A stretch of DNA of 64,000 nucleotides from VRUE01 sp963840565 (GTDB lineage: Bacteria; Actinomycetota; Thermoleophilia; Solirubrobacterales; 70-9). Shown here one piece after another: positions 37,607 to 46,529 of the stretch (the first letter of the stretch is position 1; every line of letters starts with the position of its first letter). The notes below the pieces were generated by a model. The model ran no database searches and was not told the origin of the DNA. It was given only the letters and a program-made list of their open reading frames with translations. The stretch lies in assembly GCA_963840565.1 (NCBI GenBank), contig CAWIZH010000002.1, positions 744,001-808,000 of the forward strand, given 5' to 3'. A program made the translations under genes and the position numbers.

Positions 37607-38778
37607 TTCGCGCCGCCCTGCTGTTCAAGCACCTCAGCCAAGTCCTTGTCCCCCCGCCCGCTCAGGCAGAGCACGTCGTAGCCGTCGCCCCCGCCGCCGT
37701 TCTCGAGCAGCCAGGCGATCGCGTGTGAGGACTCCAGCGCCGGAATGATGCCCTCCAACCGGCAGAGCTCGGCGAACGCGGCCAGCGCCTGAGCATCGGT
37801 CACCGAGAAGTAGCTGGCCCGGCCGCTATCGCGCAGGAAGGCGTGCTCTGGGCCGACCCCGGGGTAGTCGAGCCCGGCGGAGATCGAGTGGGCCTCGAGA
37901 ATCTGCCCCTCCTCGTCAGCGATTACCGAAGAGAGCGAGCCGTGCAGGACACCGGTAGTGCCGGCGCCAAGCGAAGCCCCGTGGCGACCGGTGTCGAGCC
38001 CCTCCCCCGCCGCCTCGACCCCGATCAGCTCGACCCGGGCGTCCTCGACGAACGGGGTGAAGATGCCGATCGAGTTGGAGCCGCCGCCAACGCAGGCGAT
38101 CACCCTCTTCGGCAGGACACCCTCAGCAGCGAGCGCCTGCTCGCGGGCCTCTTCGCCGATCACGCACTGCAGGTCACGGACCAAAGCCGGGAAGGGCGCG
38201 GGCCCGACGGCCGAGCCGATCACGTAGTGGGTGGTCTCGACGTTGGCGACCCAATCGCGGATCGCGGCGCTGACCGCCTCCTTCAGCGTCCGCGCCCCGG
38301 CCTCGACCGGGACAACCTCGGCGCCGAGCAGGCCCATCCGCTCGACGTTGGGCCGCTGGCGGCGGATGTCCTCCGAACCCATGTAGACGACGCACTCGAG
38401 GCCGAACAGGGCGCAGGCGGTCGCGGTGGCGACGCCGTGCTGGCCGGCGCCGGTCTCGGCGATCACCCGCGGCTTGCCCATCCGCTCGGCGAGCAGCGCC
38501 TGTCCGATCGCGTTGTTGATCTTGTGGGCGCCGGTGTGGGCGAGGTCCTCGCGCTTGAGATAGACCCTGCGGCCGACTTTGGCGGAAAGGCGGTCGGCCA
38601 GGTAGAGCGGCGTCGGCCGCCCGATGAAGTCACGGTGGAGCAGACGCAGGCGCTCGTTGAAGGCGGAATCCTCGCGTGCCTCGGCCCAGGCCTCGGTCAG
38701 CTCATCGAGGGCCGCAATCAGAGTCTCCGGCACGTAGCGCCCCCCGTAGGGGCCGAACCGCTGCTCAACCGCGCTCAT
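37591..38778 (-). CDS. trpB: tryptophan synthase beta chain
   Basis: TrpB makes tryptophan from indole and serine with pyridoxal phosphate. The 395-residue product has FGPYGGRYVPETLI, GRPTPLYLADRLS, the PLP lysine in LAHTGAHKINNAIGQALLAE, ETGAGQHGVATATACALFGL, the phosphate loop CVGGGSNSIGIF and ISAGLDYPGVGPEHAFL. The C-terminus ends KGARG, encoded by palindrome M. It overlaps trpF by four bases. Confidence 0.97.
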   Translation of the reverse strand: MSAVEQRFGPYGGRYVPETLIAALDELTEAWAEAREDSAFNERLRLLHRDFIGRPTPLYLADRLSAKVGRRVYLKREDLAHTGAHKINNAIGQALLAERMGKPRVIAETGAGQHGVATATACALFGLECVVYMGSEDIRRQRPNVERMGLLGAEVVPVEAGARTLKEAVSAAIRDWVANVETTHYVIGSAVGPAPFPALVRDLQCVIGEEAREQALAAEGVLPKRVIACVGGGSNSIGIFTPFVEDARVELIGVEAAGEGLDTGRHGASLGAGTTGVLHGSLSSVIADEEGQILEAHSISAGLDYPGVGPEHAFLRDSGRASYFSVTDAQALAAFAELCRLEGIIPALESSHAIAWLLENGGGGDGYDVLCLSGRGDKDLAEVLEQQGGAKGARG

Positions 38779-39410
38779 GGAGCGGGAACGCCAGTCGCCT
38801 TAGCGGCGTCGAAGAAAGCCGCCATCGCCGCATGGTCCTTGCGCCCGGGCTCGGCCTCGACCCCGCTCGCGACGTCGACCGCGAATGGATGGGTGACCTC
38901 GATCGCTGCGGCGACGTTGTCGGGCCGCAGCCCACCGGCGACGATCGCCGGGATCTCGGAACGGTGCTCGCGCAGCAGGCTCCAGTCGAAGCTTTCCCCG
39001 GTCCCGCCCCAGAGCCCCTTCCCCCGGCGGTCAAACAGGTGGAAGTCGGTGCGAAACACCTCCGCCCCGTGCACCTCCGCCCCGCTGGCCACGTGGATCG
39101 CCTTGATCACCTTGACGCCCGTTCGCCGCGCCACCTCAGCGCAAAACTGAGGCCCCTCGGCCCCGTTCAACTGCACCATTGTCAAGCCGGCCCCCTCGAC
39201 CGCCTTGGCAACGTCCTCCAGCTCCGGATTGACAAAGACCCCAACGACCTCGCACTTCCTGCGAAATGCAGCGCAAATCGCCGCCGCTTCACCAGGAGGA
39301 CAGGCCCGAGGGCTCTTGTCGTAATGGATGAGCCCTATCGCCCAAGCTCCAAGCAGCACAGCCTCGGCGGCGTCATCCAGGTTCGTGATCCCGCAAATCT
39401 TCACACGCAT
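38775..39410 (-). CDS. trpF: phosphoribosylanthranilate isomerase
   Basis: TrpF converts phosphoribosylanthranilate to its ribulose form. The 211-residue barrel begins MRVKICGITNLDDAAEAVLL (catalytic Cys in KICGIT) and has VGVFVNPELEDV, VQLNGAEGP, FDWSLL, IVAGGLRPDNVAAAI and VDVASGVEAEPGRKDHAAM. The ATG at 39410 is the canonical start; the frame upstream runs into palindrome A3. The gene is separated from trpC by htrA. Confidence 0.95.
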   Translation of the reverse strand: MRVKICGITNLDDAAEAVLLGAWAIGLIHYDKSPRACPPGEAAAICAAFRRKCEVVGVFVNPELEDVAKAVEGAGLTMVQLNGAEGPQFCAEVARRTGVKVIKAIHVASGAEVHGAEVFRTDFHLFDRRGKGLWGGTGESFDWSLLREHRSEIPAIVAGGLRPDNVAAAIEVTHPFAVDVASGVEAEPGRKDHAAMAAFFDAAKATGVPAP

Positions 39411-39438
39411 AAGCCCAGGGTACGGGAGTGCCGCTCGG

Positions 39439-39553
39439 AGCCGGGGCCGGACCCCCTCCGAACGGCTTGTACTTCTCCGGCAATCCTCTGGAGGCGTCAG
39501 CAGACGCGTCTCCACCGGAGCAAGTTGAGAGAGGAGGGGGTCCGGCCCCGGCT
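39439..39553. repeat. palindrome A3 (115 bases, core family A, divergent)
   Basis: Perfect 21-base arms at 39439-39459 and 39533-39553. The plus-strand core CTTGTACTTCTCCGGC ... GGAGGCGTCAGCAG ... CCGGAGCAAGTTGAG has compensatory changes relative to A2 and A4 (TCTCC with GGAG instead of TTTTC with GAAAA). The right arm ends on the second base of the complemented stop codon of htrA. Confidence 0.85.
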
Positions 39554-40754
39554 ATTCAGCCGACTTAGGCCGTACGCCGAGCGTCACCGTGACGGTCTTT
39601 TCTTCGTTGTCGCCGCGCAGCAGCGTCAGTTCCATCTTTTCGCCGGGCTGTGCCGAGTTGACGTCGTTGATCACTTCTTCCATCGAGCTGATCGGCTTGC
39701 CGTCGACTTCGGTGATGATGTCGCCGCCGAGGGTGACTTTGACCCCTTCGATCGTCGCTTCGGTGTCGCCGCCTTCGATGCCGGCCTTGTCGGCCGGGCT
39801 GCCCTTGACCACTTCGTTGACGAGGATGCCTTTTTCGACCGGCAGTTTCAGCGCCTTGGCCAGGGCGGGAGTGACGCTGCCGCCGCTGATGCCGATGTAG
39901 GCGTGTTCGACTTTGCCGTTCTTCTCGATCTGTTCGACGACTTCGCGGGCGGTGTTGATCGGCACGGCGAAGCCGATGCCGACGTTGCCCTCGGTACCGC
40001 CGCCGGTCTGGATCTGGGAATTGATCCCGATCACACTTCCTTCTGAATCGATCAGCGGGCCACCGGAGTTGCCGGGGTTGATCGCGGCGTCGGTCTGGAT
40101 CACGTGCGAGATCGAGAAGCCGTTGGGCGCCTGGATCTGTCGCTGCAGGGCGGAGACGATCCCCGCCGTGACGGTGCGATCGAGCCCGAAGGGGTTGCCG
40201 ATCGCGACCACCGGGTCGCCGACCTGGACTTTGGCCGAGTTGCCGAGTGAGAGCGGGTGCTGCTGACTCGCGGGGACGTCGACCTTGAGCAGGGCGACGT
40301 CGGTCGCCGGGTCGGCGCCGACGACTTTCGCTTCGTGCTCGGTCTCCGATGAGCCCAGCCTGACCTCGACCTTGGTCGCGCCTTCGACCACGTGGTTGTT
40401 GGTGAGAATGTGTCCTTCGTTGTCGATCAAGAAGCCGGAGCCGGTGGCGATGCCGCCGCCGCTCGATTCTTCTTCGCCGCCGAAGGGGCTCAGCGGCGCC
40501 GACGTTTCTTCGGGAGCCTCGGTCGATTCGATGAAGGCGACCCCCGGCCCGTCGTGGCTGTAGATCTGGTTGACCGTGTTGGTGTCGCCGCTTTCCTTGG
40601 CGGCGACCGGCGCAGTGAGCGGTGCCGGTATCGCCGTCGTGCTCGTCGTCTGCGCGTCGATCCAACCGGCGGAGATCGCGATAGCGAAGAAGGCGGCGAC
40701 CACAGCGCCGCCCAGGAGTGCCGAAGCAAATGGGGTGCGAAGGAAGCTTTTCAT
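39552..40754 (-). CDS. HtrA/DegP-like serine protease with PDZ domain
   Basis: The 400-residue product has an N-terminal membrane segment (ALLGGAVVAAFFAIAISAG), a disordered linker, a trypsin-fold domain with His121 (ILTNNHVVEG), Asp152 (ATDVALLKVD) and Ser230 (INPGNSGGPLID), then one PDZ domain (about 295-395: ILVNEVVKGSPADKAGI, GGDIITEVDGKPI). It is a surface quality-control protease. Third positions are less GC-biased than in the trp genes, and it lies between trpC and trpF, so it looks inserted. The 74 bases before it hold a possible TACATT -10. Confidence 0.93.
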   Translation of the reverse strand: MKSFLRTPFASALLGGAVVAAFFAIAISAGWIDAQTTSTTAIPAPLTAPVAAKESGDTNTVNQIYSHDGPGVAFIESTEAPEETSAPLSPFGGEEESSGGGIATGSGFLIDNEGHILTNNHVVEGATKVEVRLGSSETEHEAKVVGADPATDVALLKVDVPASQQHPLSLGNSAKVQVGDPVVAIGNPFGLDRTVTAGIVSALQRQIQAPNGFSISHVIQTDAAINPGNSGGPLIDSEGSVIGINSQIQTGGGTEGNVGIGFAVPINTAREVVEQIEKNGKVEHAYIGISGGSVTPALAKALKLPVEKGILVNEVVKGSPADKAGIEGGDTEATIEGVKVTLGGDIITEVDGKPISSMEEVINDVNSAQPGEKMELTLLRGDNEEKTVTVTLGVRPKSAE

Positions 40755-40828
40755 CGTGCGGAGAATGTAGGACCCAACCCTCAGCGATTCCTAAACGGCC
40801 CGCAAAAGGCGACTAAAGATCGATCCGC

Positions 40829-41629
40829 TCAGGGCAGGTGGTGCTCGCGGGTGCCTTCCTCGACCCCGGTCAGCTCGCGCGTCTTCGCCTCGGGATCGGC
40901 GGCGCTCATCAGGGCTCCGCCGATCAGCACCGCATCGACGCCCACCCGCTCCAGCTCTTCCAGCTCGGCGCGCGAGGAGATGCCGCTCTCGGCGACGGCG
41001 GTCTTGCCGGCCGGCACGTCGGGCATCAGCTCGTAGGTGGTCGCGACGTCGACCGCGCCGGTGTCGAGGTTGCGATTGTTGATCCCGATCACGTCGGCGT
41101 CGAGCTCGAGCGCCCGCTGCAGCTCCTCGGCCTCGTGGACCTCGACCAGGCAGTCGAGGTCGAGGCCGCGGGCCTCCTCGTACATCGCCCGCAGCTCGCG
41201 ATCGTCGAGGGCGCGGACGATCAGCAGCACCGCGTCGGCACCGTGGACCGCCGCCTCGTAGAGCTGGTAGGGGTCGACGATGAAGTCCTTGCGCAGGATC
41301 GGCAGGTCGCAGGCCGCCCGGGCGGCGCGAAGGTCCTCGAGCGAGCCGCCGAAGTGGCGCTCGTCGGTGAGCACCGAGAGCGCGGCAGCGCCACCGCGCT
41401 CGTAGGCGCCGACCTGATCGGCGACGACAGCCGAGGCGGAGATCTCACCGGCGCTTGGCGAGCGGCGCTTGAACTCGGAGATCAGCGAGAGCCCGGGCCG
41501 GACCAGGGCCTCGTTGAAGGGGCGATCCTCGCCCCTGGCGGACAGGCGCGACTCGAGGTCCGCCTGCGGGACCTGCCCACGGCGCTCCTCCACTCCCTCT
41601 CTCGCTACCGAGATCAGCTGCTCGATCAT
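40829..41629 (-). CDS. trpC: indole-3-glycerol phosphate synthase
   Basis: TrpC closes the indole ring. The 266-residue barrel has LISEFKRRSPSAGEI (catalytic Lys), LSVLTDERHFGGSLEDLRA, LPILRKDFIVDPYQLYEA, DCLVEVHEAEELQRAL, IGINNRNLDTGAVD, AVAESGISSRAELEEL and AVLIGGALM. The ATG at 41629 gives the normal start; a longer frame to 41680 would translate the arm of palindrome E. Confidence 0.96.
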   Translation of the reverse strand: MIEQLISVAREGVEERRGQVPQADLESRLSARGEDRPFNEALVRPGLSLISEFKRRSPSAGEISASAVVADQVGAYERGGAAALSVLTDERHFGGSLEDLRAARAACDLPILRKDFIVDPYQLYEAAVHGADAVLLIVRALDDRELRAMYEEARGLDLDCLVEVHEAEELQRALELDADVIGINNRNLDTGAVDVATTYELMPDVPAGKTAVAESGISSRAELEELERVGVDAVLIGGALMSAADPEAKTRELTGVEEGTREHHLP

Positions 41630-41649
41630 TGCCACTTGACTGTCGAAGC

Positions 41650-41817
41650 CTAGACGGTTGATCCAAATTGACGCACCCACGGATGACGCGCCTGGCGCGG
41701 CGCTGGATCGGCACCCACGCCCTCGCGCGTAGCGTTGCTACGCGCAGCGGCCGCGCGCACCGCCCAGCTTGGCCAGTCGCGCCACCGCGGACACGTCAAT
41801 TTGGATCAACCGTCTAG
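41650..41817. repeat. palindrome E (168 bases) between trpD and trpC
   Basis: Perfect 24-base arms at 41650-41673 and 41794-41817 enclose 120 bases that themselves contain GCGCGTAGC-GTT-GCTACGCGC and other GC-rich pairings. The right arm carries the last codons and TGA of trpD (41806-41808). The AT-containing arms differ in style from the GC-rich arms of families A and B. It could be a MITE-like insertion. Confidence 0.85.
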
Positions 41818-42852
41818 GACGCCGAGCTCGGCGGTCGTTGCAACGAGGCGATCGAGCAACTCGCGTGCCGCCCCTGAGTCGACCGCGACAGCGGCCTTCT
41901 CAACCCCTTCGGCGAGGCTCTCGGCCTGGCCGCCGACGTAGATCGCGGCACCGGCGTTGAGCAAGACCAGGTGGCGCCGAGGCCCCGCCTCGCCGCCGAG
42001 AACGGCGCGGCAGGTGGCGGCGTTTTCCTCCGGGGAGCCGCCGGCGACGTACTCCGGCTCATCTTCGGCAAAGCCGAAGTCACCCGGCTCGAGGAAATGC
42101 TCCGCGGTCCGCCCGTCGTCGACTTCGATCACGCGGGTTCGGGCCGAGATCGAGATCTCGTCGACACCGTCGTCGGCGCTGACGACCATCGCCCGCACGC
42201 TGCCGAGCCCGACAAGCGCCTCGGCGATCGTCTCCTGGTAGTGGCGATCGGAGACGCCGAGCAGCTGGCGTGGCGCCCCGGCCGGATTGGTCAGCGGGCC
42301 GAGGAAGTTGAAGATCGTGCGCACGCCGAGCGCCTTGCGGACCGGCACCACGTGCGCCATCGCCTGGTGATGGCGGGGGGCGAACATGAAGCCGAAGCCG
42401 AGCTCGTCGATGCAGCGCCCGACCTGCCCGGCCTCGAGCTCGATCTTGACCCCGAGCGCCTCGAGTAGATCGGCGGAGCCACAGCGGCTGGTGCTGGAGC
42501 GGTTGCCGTGCTTGGCGACCGCGCAGCCGGCTGCGGCCGCGACCAACGCCGCCGTGGTCGAGACGTTGAAGGTAGAGGGTCCTCCCCCGGTGCCGGCCGT
42601 GTCGACGAGGTCGCTGCGCGAGGTGGTGACCGGACTGGCAAGCGAGCGCATCGTGCGGGCGAGGCCGACCAGCTCGGGCACGGTCTCCCCCTTAGCCCGC
42701 AGAGCGATTAGGAAGGCGGCGGTCTGTACCTCGCTGCTGCGGCCCTCCATGATCTCGGCGAGAACCGCGGCGGCGTGGTCGGCCGTCAGGTGGTCGCCGG
42801 CGCAGACCGCGTCGATCGCCCTGGTGACGATCTCGTTGGGACCGTCGGCCAT
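41806..42852 (-). CDS. trpD: anthranilate phosphoribosyltransferase
   Basis: TrpD adds phosphoribose to anthranilate. The 348-residue product has DLVDTAGTGGGPSTFNVSTT (PRPP loop), AKHGNRSSTSRCGSADLLEA, FAPRHHQAMAHVVPVRKALG and RTIFNFLGPLTNPA. Its ATG overlaps the trpG stop by four bases. The C-terminal Leu-Asp-Gly and stop are encoded within palindrome E. Confidence 0.97.
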   Translation of the reverse strand: MADGPNEIVTRAIDAVCAGDHLTADHAAAVLAEIMEGRSSEVQTAAFLIALRAKGETVPELVGLARTMRSLASPVTTSRSDLVDTAGTGGGPSTFNVSTTAALVAAAAGCAVAKHGNRSSTSRCGSADLLEALGVKIELEAGQVGRCIDELGFGFMFAPRHHQAMAHVVPVRKALGVRTIFNFLGPLTNPAGAPRQLLGVSDRHYQETIAEALVGLGSVRAMVVSADDGVDEISISARTRVIEVDDGRTAEHFLEPGDFGFAEDEPEYVAGGSPEENAATCRAVLGGEAGPRRHLVLLNAGAAIYVGGQAESLAEGVEKAAVAVDSGAARELLDRLVATTAELGVLDG

Positions 42853-43415
42853 CAGCCCTCCCGCAGGAAGTTGGCGAGCAGGTGCTTGCCCTGGGGCGTC
42901 AGCACCGACTCTGGGTGGAACTGGACGCCCTCGGCGGGCAGCTCGCGGTGGCGGGCCCCCATCACCACGTCACCGAGGCTGGCACTTAACTCGAGCTCGG
43001 CGGGAAGATCGGGGTCGGCCACCAGGGAGTGGTAGCGGCCGGCGACGAAGGGGCTGGGCAGGCCGGCGTAGACCGTCCGCCCGTCGTGCTCGATCTCGGC
43101 CTCCTTGCCGTGGATCGGCTCGCCCTGCACGGTGCGACCGCCGAAGGCCTCGACCAGCGACTGGTGGCCGAGGCAGACGCCAAGCACCGGCGTGCGGGCT
43201 TCGGCGAAGCGGCGAATCGCCTCGACCGAGATCCCCGCCTCGGCCGGCGTGCAGGGGCCCGGCGAGACGACCAGGCGCTCGGCGTCGCGCTCGAGCAGCT
43301 CGTCGACCGTCGCCTTGTCGTTGCGGACCACGTCGAGCTCCGCCCCGAGCTCACCCAGGTACTGGACGAGGTTGTAGGTGAAGGAGTCGTAGTTGTCGAT
43401 GATCAAGACCTTCAT
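42852..43415 (-). CDS. trpG: anthranilate synthase, glutamine amidotransferase subunit
   Basis: The 187-residue class I amidotransferase supplies ammonia to TrpE. It begins MKVLIIDNYDSFTYNLVQYL and has VVSPGPCTPAEAGIS, the nucleophile in VLGVCLGHQSLVEAFGG, and the His/Glu pair in GVQFHPESVLTPQG. The ATG at 43415 is the standard start. It overlaps trpD and lies seven bases after trpE. Confidence 0.97.
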   Translation of the reverse strand: MKVLIIDNYDSFTYNLVQYLGELGAELDVVRNDKATVDELLERDAERLVVSPGPCTPAEAGISVEAIRRFAEARTPVLGVCLGHQSLVEAFGGRTVQGEPIHGKEAEIEHDGRTVYAGLPSPFVAGRYHSLVADPDLPAELELSASLGDVVMGARHRELPAEGVQFHPESVLTPQGKHLLANFLREG

Positions 43416-43422
43416 CGTCGCC

Positions 43423-44931
43423 TCACGCCCAATCCGGCTGTTCGCAGGCCAGCTCGACGGCGCGGAAGACCGCCCGGGCCTTGTTGACCGACTCGTTGTA
43501 CTCGTAGGCGGGCTTGGCATCGGCGACGGTGCCGCCGCCGGCCTGGACGTGGATCCGGCCGTCCTTGACCACCACCGTGCGGATGTGGATCGCGGTGTCG
43601 AGGTCGCCATTCCAGGAGAGGTAGCCGATCGCGCCGCCGTAGGAGCAGCGCTTGATCGGCTCCAGCTCGTCGATGATCTGCATCGCCCGCACCTTGGGCG
43701 CGCCGGAGAGGGTGCCCGCCGGCAGCGCCGAGCGCAGCACGTCCATCGCGCCGACGCCCTCGCGCAGCGTGCCGGAGACCTGGCTGACGATGTGCAGCAC
43801 GTGCGAGTAGGTCTCGACCACCATCAGCTCGTCGACCGAGACCGAGCCGTACTCGCAGACGCGGCCGAGGTCGTTGCGGCCGAGGTCGACCAGCATCACG
43901 TGCTCGGCCCGCTCCTTGGCGTCGTTGACGAGGCGCTCGGCGAGGCGGCGGTCCTCCTCCTCGTTGGCGCCGCGCGGGTAGGTGCCGGCGATCGGCCGCG
44001 TCTCGACCGTGCGGCCGCTGACCTTGACCAGCGGCTCCGGCGAGGCGCCGGCGATCTGGAAGTCGCCGAACTCGAGGAAGTACATGTAAGGCGAGGGATT
44101 GACCGCGCGCAGGCCGCGGTAGATCGAGAAGGCCTCGACCGGGGCCGGCGCCGAGAAGCGCTGCGAGGGGACGACCTGAAAGGCGTCGCCGGCGTGGACG
44201 TACTCGACGATCCGCTCGACCGCGGCTTCGAACTCGGCGCGCTCCATGTTGGAGGCGAACTCCGGTGCCTCGGCGACAGTCGGCTGGGCCGGCGCCGGCA
44301 CGGCGCCGCGCAGGCGCTGGCGGGCATCGGAGATCGCCGCGGCGGCGCGCTCGTAGGCGGCGTCGATCCCACCCTCGTCGTCGACGAAGGCGCAGGCCAT
44401 GATCGTCAGCTCGTGGCGAAGGTGGTCGAAGACGAGCAGCAGGTCGGTGACCATCAGCGCCATGTCGGGCAGCCCGAGCGGGTCGGGATTGGGCTCGCCG
44501 AGCGGCTCGACCGTGCGCACCAGGTCATAACCGAAGAAGCCGACGGCGCCGCCGGCAAACGGCGGCAGGCCCTCGACCGGAGCGAGCTTGAAGGCGGAGA
44601 GATGCTCGGCAACCGCTCCGTAGGGGTCGGGAGCATCGACGGACCCGCCGTCGGAATCGGTCAGCACGCCATCGCTCCAGCGCAGCACCGAGCGGGGCCG
44701 GAAGCCGACGAAGGAGTAGCGACCGACCTGGCCCTGCTCCGCCGACTCGAGCAGGAAGCAGGGAGCGCCCTCGGGCTCGCCGGCGCGCAGCTTGAGAAAA
44801 GCGGAGACGGGCGTCTCGCAGTCGTCGAGCAGACGAGCGCAGACGGGCACCACGTTGCCCTTCTCGGCAAGCTCCCGTGCCTGCTCCAGGCTCGGCTCGA
44901 GCCTCAGCTCCGACTCAGCGACGACGGCCAT
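43423..44931 (-). CDS. trpE: anthranilate synthase component I
   Basis: TrpE makes anthranilate from chorismate. The 502-residue product has the feedback-site region near LLESAEQGQVGRYSFVGFRP, then the chorismate-binding core PSPYMYFLEFGDFQIAGASP, RPIAGTYPRGANEEEDRRLA, HVMLVDLGRNDLGRV, LPAGTLSGAPKVRAMQII and GGAIGYLSWNGDLDTAIHIR. It should be inhibited by tryptophan. The start at 44931 overlaps the end of hisIE by 17 bases. Confidence 0.97.
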   Translation of the reverse strand: MAVVAESELRLEPSLEQARELAEKGNVVPVCARLLDDCETPVSAFLKLRAGEPEGAPCFLLESAEQGQVGRYSFVGFRPRSVLRWSDGVLTDSDGGSVDAPDPYGAVAEHLSAFKLAPVEGLPPFAGGAVGFFGYDLVRTVEPLGEPNPDPLGLPDMALMVTDLLLVFDHLRHELTIMACAFVDDEGGIDAAYERAAAAISDARQRLRGAVPAPAQPTVAEAPEFASNMERAEFEAAVERIVEYVHAGDAFQVVPSQRFSAPAPVEAFSIYRGLRAVNPSPYMYFLEFGDFQIAGASPEPLVKVSGRTVETRPIAGTYPRGANEEEDRRLAERLVNDAKERAEHVMLVDLGRNDLGRVCEYGSVSVDELMVVETYSHVLHIVSQVSGTLREGVGAMDVLRSALPAGTLSGAPKVRAMQIIDELEPIKRCSYGGAIGYLSWNGDLDTAIHIRTVVVKDGRIHVQAGGGTVADAKPAYEYNESVNKARAVFRAVELACEQPDWA

Positions 44932-45529
44932 TGAGCACTTCCATCGCGGCGGACTGCGGCACCTCACGGGCGACGAGCAGGACGGCGAGGTGGTAGAGCA
45001 GGTCGGCGGCCTCTTCGGCGACGCGCTCGTCGGACTCCTCACGGGCGGCGCGGACCACCTCCTCGGCCTCCTCCTCGACCTTTTCGCCGATCAGCTTCGG
45101 GTCGTCGAGCAGTTGCACCGTGTAGCTGCCCTCGGGCCGCTCGGCGGCACGGCTGCGCAAGGTGCGCTCCAGGGTCGCCAGCGTCTCGTGCACGGCGGGC
45201 GCGGGCCCACCATCGCCATCAAGATCGCGGTAAAAGCAGCTGCGCTTACCCGTGTGACAGGCAGGACCGGTCGGCTCGACCAGAGCGACGATCGCATCGC
45301 CATCGCAGTCGTAGCGCAGCTGCCGCAGCTTCAACACGTTCCCCGAGGTTTCCCCCTTGCGCCAGATCTCCTCCCGCGAGCGACTGAAGAAGTGCAGCTC
45401 CCCGGTCTCGACCGTAAGCCGCAGCGACTCCTCATTGGCATAGGCCAACGTAAGCACCTCACCGCTGGAGTAATCCTGGGCCACCACGGGGACCAGCCCC
45501 CGCTCATCGAATTTGAGCTGTTCGAACAT
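44915..45529 (-). CDS. hisIE: bifunctional phosphoribosyl-AMP cyclohydrolase / phosphoribosyl-ATP pyrophosphatase
   Basis: The 204-residue fusion carries HisI in the first 115 residues (GLVPVVAQDYSSGEVLTLAY, FFSRSREEIWRKGETSGN, DCDGDAIVALVEPTGPACHT, GKRSCFYR) and HisE in the rest (PEGSYTVQLLDDPKLIGEKV, EEEAEEVVRAA, EEAADLLYHLAVLL). It does two early steps of histidine synthesis. Its place ahead of trpE links histidine and tryptophan genes, both of which draw on PRPP. TACGAT lies six bases before the ATG, so the operon may begin leaderless here. Confidence 0.95.
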   Translation of the reverse strand: MFEQLKFDERGLVPVVAQDYSSGEVLTLAYANEESLRLTVETGELHFFSRSREEIWRKGETSGNVLKLRQLRYDCDGDAIVALVEPTGPACHTGKRSCFYRDLDGDGGPAPAVHETLATLERTLRSRAAERPEGSYTVQLLDDPKLIGEKVEEEAEEVVRAAREESDERVAEEAADLLYHLAVLLVAREVPQSAAMEVLNGRRR

Positions 45530-45544
45530 CGACCAATCGTATGC

Positions 45545-45637
45545 GAGGCAGTGAGGACACCCTCGAACGGGCGGATACTCAAAGTGCCGAGCTAATTAGC
45601 TCGGCACTTGGACGGGCGAGGGTGTCCTCACTGCCTC
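45545..45637. repeat. palindrome F (93 bases) between era and hisIE
   Basis: Perfect 21-base arms (45545-45565 and 45617-45637) enclose a second perfect 12-base hairpin, AAGTGCCGAGCT-AATT-inverse, centred at about 45596. The right arm reaches two bases into the stop codon of era (45636-45638). It is a nested double hairpin without a U-run. Confidence 0.85.
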
Positions 45638-46529
45638 ACTCGATACCCAGTCGGTCGAGAAGGTCCTCATCTCTGCGCCAATGGCTGCGAACCCTGATCT
45701 TGAGGTCCAGGTGAACCTTGGCGCCCAGCTCGGCTTCGAGCGAGCGGCGGGCTCCCGTGCCGATCTCGCCCACCTTGGCGCCGCCCTTGCCGATCAGGAT
45801 GCGCTTCTGCGACTCGGTCTCGGCCCAGACCTCCGCGTTGACGGTGACCAGGCCGTCCTCGCGCTCGTCGACCTCTTTGACCTTGACCTCGACCGAGTGC
45901 GGGATCTCGTCGCGGGTGCGATTGAGCACCTGCTCGCGGATCAGCTCGGCCAGCAGCAGCTCGCTCGACTGGTCGCTGTGGTCCTCGGGCGGATAGAGGT
46001 AGGGGCCCTCGGGCATCAGCTCAGCCATGCGCTCGACCAGGACGTCGACGCCCTCGCCGCTACGGGCGCTGATCGGGAAGACCTCGACGACGCCACCCAG
46101 CTCGGCCGCTTCGGCCAGGACAGGGACGATCTCGTTCGGCCCGAGCCGATCGGCCTTGTTGACCGCGCAGATGATCGGCAGCTTGGCGCCGGCCCCGAGC
46201 AGGGCGCGGGCGATGAAGCGATCGCCGGGGCCGACGCCCTCCTCGCCGTTGATCACGATCAGGGCAAGGTCGGAATCGGCAAGCTCGCGCTCGACCCGCT
46301 TCTGCATCCGCTCGGTGAGCACGTCACGGGGACGCTGCACACCGGGCAGGTCGACGAGGACGAGCTGGCGGCCGCCCTCGACGTCGGTGTGGATGCCGCG
46401 GATCGCCCGCCGGGTCGTCTGCGGCCGCATCGAGACGATCGCGACGTGACTGCCGACGATCTGGTTGACCAAGGTCGACTTGCCGACGTTGGGCCGGCCG
46501 GCGAGACCGACGAAGCCGGAGCGGGTCAC
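45636..46529 (-). CDS. era: GTPase Era
   Basis: Era is an essential GTPase in 30S subunit maturation. The 297-residue product has G1 GRPNVGKSTLVN, the switch region PQTTRRAIRGI, G3 DLPGVQRP, G4 NKADRLG and G5 SARSGEG. A C-terminal KH domain (RILIGKGGAKVGEIGTGARR, VHLDLKIRVRSHWRRDE) binds the 3' end of 16S rRNA. It overlaps ybeY by four bases. Confidence 0.97.
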   Translation of the reverse strand: MTRSGFVGLAGRPNVGKSTLVNQIVGSHVAIVSMRPQTTRRAIRGIHTDVEGGRQLVLVDLPGVQRPRDVLTERMQKRVERELADSDLALIVINGEEGVGPGDRFIARALLGAGAKLPIICAVNKADRLGPNEIVPVLAEAAELGGVVEVFPISARSGEGVDVLVERMAELMPEGPYLYPPEDHSDQSSELLLAELIREQVLNRTRDEIPHSVEVKVKEVDEREDGLVTVNAEVWAETESQKRILIGKGGAKVGEIGTGARRSLEAELGAKVHLDLKIRVRSHWRRDEDLLDRLGIE

